Under the pieces are notes generated by a model. That model did no database searches. It was not told the DNA's origin and saw only the letters and a list, made by a program, of their open reading frames with translations. From Mercurialis annua (lineage: Eukaryota > Streptophyta > Magnoliopsida > Malpighiales > Euphorbiaceae): a stretch of 64,000 nucleotides of DNA. Position 1 is the first letter of the stretch; every line of letters starts with the position of its first letter. Made by a program: the position numbers and the translations under genes. Of this stretch, positions 49,150 to 58,968 are shown piece by piece. The stretch is taken from assembly GCF_937616625.2 (NCBI RefSeq), contig NC_065571.1, forward strand, positions 14,572,501 through 14,636,500. Reading direction: 5' to 3'.

Positions 49150-51560
49150 CGGCCCAGGGCATCTTTTTGCTGACGACGAGATGAACCGGTCCAGGGCCGT
49201 TACTCTTCCGTTGAGAATCTGTACTTCTCTTTGATTTTTTGGCGGGGTCATTTCCACGATGGCCTTTATTTTTTCTGTGTTTGCTTCCACTCCTCTCTTC
49301 GATACCATGTATCCCAAGAACTTTCCTCCTTCTACCTGTTGGCAATTAATCACAAGTGTACGATATTGCGCAAGTAATATAACTTGGAAGACCAAGTATC
49401 GATCCCACAGAAGCAATGGATTAAACAACTAATTTAGATTACTCTTTAATTGGCTAGCTAGAAGAATCAATTGGATTTTTGTAACTCAAATTAAATCTAA
49501 AGTAATTAACTCAAATATGTAAACTAGTATAAACTAAAACAAGTAAATAGATTAAGGTTTAAACAATAATGATAAAGAGCTCAAGGAATGATAATTCCAA
49601 ATAAACTAGTAAAAGAATGGATTAAAACTTATTTAATGATTTTATTGTGAATCGAGCTATTCTAATGCACCGAATCCCGCTCTCTCAAGCCTCAAAGATT
49701 CAAATAAAATCACAACCTAATTAACTAATCAATTATTAACTTGCTCTCACTATATTAAAACTGAATTAAATAATTAAATTATAATTATGAAGCAAACTCA
49801 ATGACTACCTAAATTCTAACCCGCTCTCACGATATTTTCCTCTAAGTTTTTAATTACCTATGTCTATTTAATTAACAATCTCTCAATTAGTTAATTAAAC
49901 ACAAAATCATGAACTAAGCGATCAAATTAATTCAAGCATTAGTTGTAGTAATTAAAACACAATTTACCCACTTAATAAATCCTAATCTAATTCGAAAACT
50001 AATCTAAGTGTTCATATCAATCCCCGAACAAGAGATTTAGTTACTCATGCTTAAGCTTAAATTAAACAAAGAAGAAGATGAAGAATTAAACATAATTAAA
50101 ACAATAAATACCAGAGTTGTCAATTTCGGAAGAATCGTCTTGATTAAACTTGAAATCTTCACAATCGTTCTTTGCAGAAACTAATTATAATCTACTTATA
50201 AACTGTTGGAAAAAGAAGCTAAAACGCTATTTTAACGAGAACTAAATTATAACTAAAGTAATCGAATGTCTAATCTATTCTATTACAAAGTCTTTATATA
50301 GTGGAGGAAGCTCTGGAATCTTCTAAATCGTTTTACAAATCGAATTTGTAATAGGAGTTTCGGTTGAAGTCGGAAGAGGAAATTAAGTACAAGTCCAAGT
50401 CTGATTAGGCAAAATCCTCCTATGTCTCTTTCGAACCCTAAGGTTTCGTTCGAGACCCAGGATTTTTTCACCAGGTTCGTTCGTCCTTCTCCTTCTCGTT
50501 CGTATCTTCAAGTTTCCGAAAGCTTTTCTCTTTTCTTTCTTCCTTAGTTCTAACGAACCTTTCCAGTTTTCTCTTGAGTCTCGTTCGAGAATCCTTTTCT
50601 CGTTCGAGAATCATGCTTTTCTTCATGGGTCTCGTTCGAAATTGCTTATTTCGAACGAAACCATAGCTCTTCTGCACAAGATACTTTCGAACCTTGGTGA
50701 TAACGTTCGAACCTTTCTTCACGAGGTCAATTTCTTTGTCCGCAAGCTACGCTCGAACTCCAATTCTTAATCCTTTGTCGATTTAGCTCTAAATACTCGA
50801 TAATCACTTAATTTCCACTGAAACACTAATAAACACTATCAAACATATAAGACGCCAAATAATATATGTAATTACTACTAAACGTGATAAAAACCGAGTA
50901 TAATCGACCCTAATTATAGGAGTAAAATACTCCTATCACTACCCTGAATGTGCACTTCTCCGGGTTCATCTTCATATTAAACTCGTCGAGTAACTCCATC
51001 ATCTTGTGTAGGTCTTTAGGGTGCTCTTCTTCGCTTTTGCTTTTTACAATCACATCGTCGACATATACTTCCATTGTTTTGCCGATTTGCTTCTTGAACA
51101 TGTGCTTCATTAGTCGCTGGTATGTTGCCCCTGCATTTTTTTATTCCGAATGGCATTATTGTGTAGGAGTTAGTTCCTTCGTCTGTAACAAATCTTGTTT
51201 TTGTTCGGTCTTCCTCTTTCATCGGAATCTGGTTGTATCCTTGTGCCATATCTGCCAAACTGTACATCACATATCCCGTAGTGTAGTCGACTAACTGATC
51301 TATGTTAGGTAGTGGGGCAATCCTTTGGGAATGCTTTGTTCAGGTTTGTGAAGTCGACGCACATGAGGTTCTTCCATTAGCCTTCTTCACCAAGACCACG
51401 TTGCTCAACCAGTCTGGATATTTTACTTCTCTGATGAATCTTGCACCAAGTAATTTTTCTACCTCTTCCAATATTATTCTATGTCGTTCTTCCAAATGTC
51501 GTCGTTTCTTTTCTTGGATTGGTTTCATGGTTGTGTCGACATTTAGCTCGTTACAAGCTA
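49150..51560 (-). pseudogene. Ty3 reverse transcriptase, split by a solo LTR
   Basis: Read downward: KKRRHLEERHRIILEEVEKL with FIREVKYPDWLSNVVLVKKA (51350-51520), SLADMAQGYNQIPM with KTRFVTDEGTNSYTIMPFG (51130-51260), and KTMEVYVDDVIVKSK (about 51065) with the catalytic YVDD. The frame then stops at 50943, where a solo LTR begins. It resumes at about 49331 with GGKFLGYMVSKRGVEANTEK and NQREVQILNGRVTALDRF. Taking out the insert and one copy of CTACC leaves the reading frame in register. Other stops and shifts (near 51300 and 51130) show it was already decaying or has decayed since. Confidence 0.85.
49337..50938 (-). mobile_element. Solo LTR (1602 bp) nested in the Tat-like element
   Basis: The segment starts TGTTGGCAATTAATCACAAG and ends ACTCCTATCA on the plus strand, and CTACC lies on both sides (49332-49336 and 50939-50943). 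No primer site, coding region or second LTR is present, so it is a solo LTR left by recombination between the two LTRs of a full element. On the minus strand it starts TGATAGGAGTATTTTACTCC, like the older LTR at 14830-16116. It includes a run of words built on CGTTCGA/TCGAACG around 50440-50720. Confidence 0.9.
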
Positions 51561-51576
51561 TCGTCGGGTCTACTCC

Positions 51577-52197
51577 TTAGATGTCTGCAGCTTTTGTGGC
51601 GAATGTCCCTTCGAACTGTATAAGTACTTTTTGGATTTCCGTTTTTGCTGACTCTTTCATGTCGAGACCTATTTTCACGCTCTTCCTGGTATGAACTTTC
51701 AGGGTTTTGTTTCCCCTACTGGTTCGGCCATTGTCTTCACATGGTAGCTCCAGTATCTCGTCTATGTGGAGTAGCTCGGTTTTGGCTGCGCGGTTGCTTA
51801 CTTCTGCCTCCTCTTGATTCCCTTCAATCGCCACCGTTCCTTCTTCACTAGGGATCATCACCCTCTCGTTCTTCGTGTCAATCACCATTCCTGACTTATA
51901 GAGGAACGGTCGCCCTAATATGAGGTCATATGGGAGGTTTCTATCTATGATTTGGAAAGGGGAGGTTACTGTCCTTTCCCATACTTCCGGACCGCCCAGA
52001 CTTACTCGGATATCCGCTGCTCCTATCGTGCAAAGTCTTCCGCCACCCGTGCCTCGAACGTTTCTAGGTATTGCTTTCAACCGGATCCGACTTCCTCCGG
52101 TCGCCCAATAGGTCTTCTTGTAGATGATATTGACATTCGCCCTGGGGTCCATCGACGCTTCCCGGACCTCTCGCCCTCCGACCTTCACCGTTATCAC
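51577..52197 (-). pseudogene. Ty3 aspartic protease region
   Basis: A 206-codon frame contains VKVGGREVREASMDPRANVN at the place where plant Ty3 proteases have Asp-x-Gly-(Ser/Ala)-Ser. Here the glycine is Arg and the following positions are Ala-Asn, so the active-site loop is lost. PYDLILGRPFLYKSGMVI further on is the typical ILGRP(F/W)L segment. The frame starts close behind the primer site, so most of gag has been deleted; 52210-52416 may be its N-terminal scrap. Confidence 0.75.
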
Positions 52198-52437
52198 GAC
52201 CAGCCTATCTTATTCGTCTTCCATGGTGGTCAGACTAGTGCGACATTTAACTTCCAGTAGTATCGCCCTCCTTCGCTTGTAGATCTGCTCCTGGCCTTCA
52301 TCCCCCTCTGCCCTTTCTCTCTTTGTTGGTAGGTTTCTTTTAAACGCATCCATCTCAGATTGACTATGCATGGTGAGTGGGTTTGTGTTGCTCTTACCGC
52401 TCCTCGCTTCTATCACTAAATTTGTTTTTGAGAACAG

Positions 52438-52458
52438 GTTCCCACAGACGGCGCCAAA
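52438..52458 (-). promoter_or_regulatory. Primer-binding site of the Tat-like element
   Basis: The minus strand reads TTTGGCGCCGTCTGTGGGAA right next to the 5' LTR. GGCGCCGTCTGTGGGAA is a common primer-binding sequence of plant Ty3 elements; the tRNA was not assigned. Confidence 0.7.
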
Positions 52459-52660
52459 TGGTAGATGCAGTGATGTTAGAGTTTATAGATTTTGAGTCTT
52501 AGTAATGTTGATTTGGCTTATACATGTGAATAGGTGTCTGTATGTCCGCCCCTTGTATTGGTGTGGGATTGATCTATTTATAGACGTGCTGTTTCCACTG
52601 CTTTCCGTAGTCGATGTGAGTTTTATGCTGATCTTGGTGCTTTGTGGGCCTATTCCATCA
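52459..52660 (-). repeat. 5' LTR of the Tat-like element
   Basis: Partner of 45041-45242. CTTCT follows at 52661-52665. Confidence 0.93.
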
Positions 52661-52910
52661 CTTCTTAAACTATAATTGCTGAATTTGTTGTTTTTCGGAT
52701 GCATGCTTAGATCGCTCTATCTATTTTTGCCAAAAACTGCTGAAATTGCCAAAAACTGCCATGATTGTCAAATTTTAATATTCTTGTCATGATGTCAGGA
52801 AAAACTGATTAGAAATATATATTAGGCTGATTTAACATATTTTACACATCATATCCAAATTTCATTCAATTCCAGTGCTTAGAATGCATGTTAGACGTGT
52901 TTTATGCTTC

Positions 52911-55305
52911 TGTCACGACCCTAAATCTCGAGCCGTGGCCGGCGCGAGGGAATGAGAATGGTAGTTCCAAAATCCGTAGTAAGTCTAAAAGAAAACAATA
53001 CAAAACTCTATATTTTTTTTAAAGTTTTCTATGATCAAACTAAAGCTTGCAAACATAATTTACATAAAACGTTCAACGTTTACAAAACATCAAACGTCGT
53101 CTACAAACGACGTAAAGAAACTAGGGTCTTACTGCATGGTCTCACATACCACCTAGCCCTGCCATATACACATAAAACAACAAATGGTTTTGTAAAAGAG
53201 TATTCAAAACTTATACATATTAGAGTTTTGCAACATCATAAAACTGTTTCAACAAACAAATGAGTCCTGATACCACTACTAGGTCCTGACACCACTACTG
53301 CAGCGCTAACGATCGACATCGTCTTCTATACATACTGCCAATAGGGCAGACTTCTGAACTAGGATCGAAGTCCGACATACCAAAATACTGTTACCTGAAA
53401 GGAAACACTGTGGGGAAATCAGTCGACACTGAGTGAGTTCATAATTTACAAATGAGTATACAAAACAAAACAATGCATAAACAGTTTTACACATGCATTC
53501 AAATACAAGTCTTCATATGATACTGTAATCCTCAAGTTAAATCCTGATAATTCCAAATTGATCTTGAGTATATATTTGATACCTTTATCATAGTCCTTAT
53601 GGTTCACTCCCGAGATAATTCAACCGAGTTATGTGTACTATTTCTTATATCCTACATATCCTACAAACAAACAAATAAACCCGAGATAAACCAACCGAGT
53701 TACCTTCTAGCTATGAGTCCCGAGATAGTTCAACCGAGTTATCTCATACTAGACAAAAACACACAACACCAACTCTTGCATGGATGAAGTAATTCAAACT
53801 TGTTAAGCTTAACTGGTGGTCACACAATTCCTATTGCCGCTCAATAGGAAAGTTCGTTTCATCGGCTCTCTATTGGTTTAAAACCAATGTTACATGCATT
53901 TTACATAAGACATTTTGACACTGAATAATGCTTATGCAATTCACATAAATAGTTTGCAGTTAAAAGTAATGCACATTTAATACGTCAAATGTAAATATTT
54001 ATAAACTCACCACTTGCTAATCCTACTTTTATCGATCAACTTTCCGTCAAACGCGTGGAACTCCTCGTTCGTTATTCGCTTGTCTTTTTGTATCTAAGTA
54101 AGATACAAACAACATAGGTAAGAGTCTAACTTAAAAAGCTTATAGACTCGCGATAGAATACGTACTTAGCTTATCGTGTTAGTTGCATCTAACTTCTATA
54201 TCAAACTAATTTGATATAGCTTATCACTATAGCAATCTCGTTTTGCTATTAAGATGTACTCCTGATACACTTTTCATGTCATTAAACCACACTCCAAACC
54301 ATAACAGTCGTCAATTTAAAGCATCACAAACATCACTCTAAAATATCACAATTATCGTAACAAAACGTTTGAATATCGCATTCAAACATTACCAAAGCTT
54401 TGCAACCTCGAACTATCATTTTAACAATCAAAACCACTCTCCCCTTCCCCCATAAGGACTGCCCTTGCAGCCCCTAAGGACTGCCCTTGCAGCCCCTAAG
54501 GGCTGCCATAGCTGCCTGTGCTCACGATGGTAATTCTGTAGTAGCAGAATTCTGCTACGGTGAAGCAGAAATCTGAATCGCCGTGGCAGCAATTTTGCCA
54601 TGGAGACCAGAATTCCTTGCTCGCCAAGCAAGGACATGGCTGCCTAGAGCTTAGGCTCAACTCCACCTACAATTGATCACAAAATAACTCATAAAACAAG
54701 ATATAGATTCAACCTAAACACCAAACAATCCATAGCACATCAAAACCTCAAAACTCAATCAAAACCTAACTTCTTACTATCATCACAACTCCGTAGAAAC
54801 TTAAGCAAACTTAAAATTGATAGAGGTAATTACTTTATCTTTGCCTTGTGACTATTTATCTTTAAAAAAGAAGAAGTTTGGTGATCAATTCCTTGAGTGA
54901 TGGTGATGATGGTCTTCACGGCAACAAGGAGAAGAAAAGGTAAGTTTTTGTTTTTCTTTCTTTCCTATTTCTTTATGTTTTCTTTTTGCTATCTTAACTA
55001 ATGAGTTAATATTGAAAACATTACTCTTATGCCCTTGTCCTTATGCCACATCACCACTCTAATTGGGTTAAATATTCAATTTAACTCAATCACAAAACCT
55101 TCATACTTAACTCTTAAACTTTTATCAAAAAATCTTATTTTCGAGGCCCGTACTTATTTTAATTAATAATAGCCCTTACCTTGACTATTATTAAATCTAA
55201 CATATTTATTAATTAAACTCTTATTTATGACCTACTTGACCTAAATTGCTCAATTTAGATACGAAGTACGCTCAAACTTGCCAAAGACTTTTCAGGGTTA
55301 TTGCA
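52911..55305 (-). mobile_element. Solo LTR, family A, copy 4 (2395 bp)
   Basis: It starts TGTCACGACCC and ends GGGTTATTGCA on the plus strand, with GCTTC on both sides (52906-52910 and 55306-55310). It is the family A repeat in opposite orientation to the other copies. The core TCCCGAGAT-A-TTCAACCGAGTTA occurs three times between 53605 and 53745. The third sits in a hairpin with arms TCTAG-c-TATGAG (53707-53717) and CTCATACTAGA (53743-53753). Two full 22-bp repeats TAAGGACTGCCCTTGCAGCCCC and part of a third lie at 54453-54507. No coding region. Confidence 0.85.
54453..54507 (+). repeat. 22-bp tandem repeat, 2.5 units
   Basis: Units at 54453-54474 and 54475-54496 are identical; a partial unit follows. 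GC-rich in AT-rich surroundings. Confidence 0.9.
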
Positions 55306-55395
55306 GCTTCTTTTGCCATAAACATGCTCGTTGTCTAAATTCTTTAATTAATCATCAAAAACATGTCCTTTAGCTGATTTCGGATGTTTTAGAAC

Positions 55396-56160
55396 TTGTA
55401 TATTGCTTCTAGTGCATGTGTAGATGCTTTCATATTCAATTTTATATGTTCCGGAGTGCTTTTTTATGAAATCCCGAGCCAAACGACAGACTGCCGCCTT
55501 GCTCTTGAACCGCCTCTACCGCCTGACACAGCCGCCACCGGTAGTGTGGATTGGCTCCACGGTGGCCTCCAGTTCTTCAATCCAGAATGCTTTCCAGATT
55601 ATCCAGACTTCGATCTAATTCTTTTTTTTTTTTCATGTTTCCCTATTCGTTTGAACTCGGAATTGGGCCCTGTTGGAGCCCATAGATTTGTATTTAGTTA
55701 TAGAATTATAATATCTGCTGAAATAGGTCAAACCCAATTTATTTTGGGCCTCGAAGCTTACAATTGTAATATGCCAAGCCAACCGGGCCTCGAAGCCCAC
55801 ATCCGACGAAACCAGCAACTTCTAGAGGCCATTCCAGGTATATTTGAATTCAGAATCAAATTAGGTTTAAACCAATGGATCCGTGACATATGAATGTCGA
55901 GATGAGATATAATCGAACATGTCCCGTAGATAAAACGTAATTGGTAAGCCAAGGACACGAGTTTCGGTAGAATGTCCACAAACCCAGTCTTTCGGTCGGG
56001 CGTATGATAATCTCACCCACAAGCGAGTGAGGTTATCAGCTCGGTAGAAAAGGCATTTCCTAGCTTAGCTAGGTGGCGACTCCATATTTTTCAAATCTCT
56101 CCAAAATAGAGGTCTGTCATAAGCCTTAGCGAGCGGCTCCGAACCCTGCTTCGCTCACAA
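55396..56160. other. Unassigned, GC-richer stretch
   Basis: A plus frame of 165 codons (55396-55893) and an overlapping one (55424-55618, RAKRQTAALLLNRLYR) have no domain I recognise. GGGCCTCGAAGC occurs at about 55746 and again near 55786. 56060-56090 has TAGCTAGGTGGCGACTCC, a phrase seen in internal regions of plant Ty3 elements, so this may be retrotransposon debris. Confidence 0.3.
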
Positions 56161-56169
56161 TTACATAGA

Positions 56170-56935
56170 CTAAAAATACATTATAAATAGACTAAAACAT
56201 TGTAATAGATCTGATGTAATGACATTGCAAATATACCAAAATATACATTAAATTAGCAATAATTACAAGTTTAGTTACTTGGGATCGTATTTTCAATTTT
56301 TTTCCTCGTTGTTGTTCATTTGTAGTTGTTTTTAAGTAATTGCAACAATATTAAGAAATTATATTTTCTCTAGACCAATACACATTTGATCATAAAATCC
56401 TATTTTATGGTTCCACTAACTATTTGAATAAAAATTAATATTGATGAGCTCTTCATACATTTTGTAACAAAATTAATTTTAGTTAAATCGTTATCACTAT
56501 TTTAATTAAGAGTGATAATTATTAGTTACCTTAAAATTATTGTTTTTTTATTCTTCTTTCGCTAAAATTAATCTATTTTATTGGGATTTCTTAGCAAAAT
56601 TTAATCCAAGCTTATTGTTTTCTTTATCGAAACCCAAACTTATTGTTGCTCAGATTTTTATCTTGAAAATTGAGAATTGATCTTGTATCCAGCTTGAATT
56701 TCTTGCTTCAGTTTTCAAATTCAATTTCGTAATCAACTTCAATTTGTTGATTGAGATTCGATTTCATGTTTTTTTTGTTCAAGCTATATGTTTTATACGT
56801 TGACAGTAGGTTGAACTCTTTTTGTATCTTGATTATGTTTGTTAATATTTTCATAAAACAATATAGCGAATAACATTCGATTTGTTGGGCAAACTTTTTG
56901 TAATTTCATATAAAATTCTAGAAATACAATCTTAC
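56170..56935. other. AT-rich stretch, no gene seen
   Basis: No element boundary or coding sequence recognised. Confidence 0.5.
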
Positions 56936-56940
56936 AAAAT

Positions 56941-58822
56941 TTGGGTGTCCAGTCCATAGGGGACGAAAGCTCCTACCTTGGTCTACCCTCACTATCTCTT
57001 GTGTTCCAAACAAAACTCCTTAAAATTTGTCATTGCAAAAATCCAACAGAAGCTTCAGAATTGGAAGTAGAAGTTCCTCTCTATGGCAGGGAAAGAAGTG
57101 CTAATGAAAGCTGCAATATCAGCAATCCCAGTGTACTCAATGATGTATTTCAAACTCTCAAAAAATCTTTGTTCCAGCATTAACAATATGATGTCTAAAT
57201 TCTGGTGGGGTCGAAAAGGTGAGAAAAGGAAAATTTGTTGGGTGGCTTGGGCAAAAATGTGTAGAAGCAGGTAGGATGGGGGTTTGGCGTTCAGAGATTT
57301 TGAGACCTTTAATCAAGCTCTTCTAATAAAACAAACATGGAGAATCGTTGACAACTAAGACTCCTTGCTCTATAAGCTCCTTGAGGGCATACTTCAACTT
57401 TAGACATATGTTTCAAGCTAGCAGGGCTAACAACCCCTCATGAGGCTGGCAAAAGTCTTTACCATGAAATTAATATGTTGAAAGCTGGTTGTAGATGGAA
57501 AATTAGCTCTGGGAGGAATGTTTACAACTTAAAGGATCTTTGTATTCTATGAGACTCTAAGTTCATTCCCTATCTTAAGTCAAGAATCCATTAGCATTTA
57601 GTGCCTTCTACTATTGACAAACTCATGAACTCTGACCTAAATAGCTGGAATGAATCTCTGATTCATTGCCTGTTCTTAAAGGAAGATGGGGAAGCTATCC
57701 TCTCAATCCCTATCCCTCTATTTAAGCATTAGGACTCTTTGATCTGGCACCATAACCTCCATGGAAGTTACTCAATGAAGTCAGGTTACTACCAAGCCTT
57801 AATTAAAGATGGTTTTGAAGGAATGAATGATTCAATGCTTATGGATAGAAAACGATGGAAATTTCTATGGAGTTTGAATATACCAAACAAAATTAAGATC
57901 TTTATTTGGAGAGCCCTTTTTAATGGTCTGCCAACAACATTTGCCCTTCACCTCAGAGTCAAGAATGGCAGTGCCTGCATCTTCTGCAAGAACACCGAAA
58001 CAGTTATGCATATTCTTTTTCATCGTCCTTTTACTTGTAGAGTTTGGTTCATCTCCCATGTGCCTCTTTTATCTCATAGGCTCCCTTGTGATAACTTGGC
58101 TGCTACTTGGACATCTATCCTTGCAGATCTTTCTTCTCAAGATCAAGCTGATAATAGTATTAGCCTTTTTATTTTTCCATTTGGGCAATATGGAAAGTCA
58201 GAAACTCGAGGATATTTAAATCTCATAACTGGTCGGAAGAACAAACAGTGTCCAACGCTAATAAAGTGATGCCAAGACTCCCAATAAAAGTAGTGCCAAA
58301 AACAAACCACGGTCGTTCAATCCCAAATGCAAGAAGAGAGGAGACTCATAACGACGTTATCTCTATTTGTGTTGATGTAAGATCTCAGAAAGATCATAAA
58401 TTTGGGTCAATATCTTGTGTGGCAAGGAATTATCAAGGAATTGTGCTTTGCAAATTCTCGGCGATTTACCGTCATATATGGGATCCAAGAATTTTCGAGT
58501 TCATTGCTCTTAGGGATGCTATGTAATGGGGCCTTTATAGGGGTTGGCAAGAAGTTTGTTTCAATGGTGATGCCAATCAAGTGTCTCAGGCTTTCACTAC
58601 AGGAGTGTGTCCGGCAGTAAAGTGTTTAGGCATTTGTCAGGATATTTGGCGTTCTAAATCGTCTTTTGAATTCATCAATGTGCATTTTATAGTCGGGATA
58701 GAAATAGAGAGGCACATGAATTAACTCAGCAGGCTAAGACTAGCTTCTTAAAGTTTTGTAATCTGCATATGCACATGCAAGACTTACCTCTATCTATATA
58801 ATTCTTAGCTTTACAAAAAAAA
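56941..58822 (+). pseudogene. 5'-truncated L1-type LINE (end of RT, zf-RVT, RNase H)
   Basis: The fragment opens in the last part of the reverse transcriptase (DESSYLGLPSL, MAGKEVLMKAAISAIPVYSM, MSKFWWGRKGEKRKICWVAW). It continues through a zf-RVT segment (RWKFLWSLNIPNKIKIFIWR, SACIFCKNTETVMHILFH, 57840-58020). The end is an RNase H (ISICVDVRSQKD, FEFIALRDAM, then CFNGDANQV and RDRNREAHELTQQAK near 58690-58735). A poly(A) run lies at about 58814-58822. Frames shift and stop many times. It is a different and much older LINE than the one at 22.8 kb. A target duplication was not found. Confidence 0.85.
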
Positions 58823-58968
58823 ATACTAACTTAAAAATATTATGACAATATTAAAACTAATAACTTTTATTATAAAACTAAAATTACCATTAAAATTCAA
58901 ATTCAACTTATAAATTTCTATAAGTTTAATATTTGACCCCCTAAATTATACCATTTTATTTTGTGCGA

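Larger units (their letters stand above)
45041..52660 (-). mobile_element. Ty3/gypsy LTR retrotransposon, Tat-like, with nested solo LTR
   Basis: Two 202-bp LTRs (45041-45242 and 52459-52660) bound the element, and CTTCT lies at 45036-45040 and again at 52661-52665. The LTRs differ at roughly 22 positions, about 89% identity, so the insertion is old. Gene order on the minus strand is primer site, gag scrap, protease, reverse transcriptase, RNase H, integrase, then an extra ORF on the opposite strand before the 3' LTR. This layout marks plant Tat-group elements. Most of gag, and a block joining reverse transcriptase to RNase H, are deleted. A 1602-bp solo LTR sits inside. Confidence 0.93.

Noticed and set aside
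47331..52260. Plus-strand frames across 47-52 kb as genes
   Set aside because: They are antisense shadows of the minus-strand protease, reverse transcriptase and integrase.
53306..53494. Small frames within 52.9-55.3 kb as genes
   Set aside because: They lie within a solo LTR with defined ends and carry no domain.
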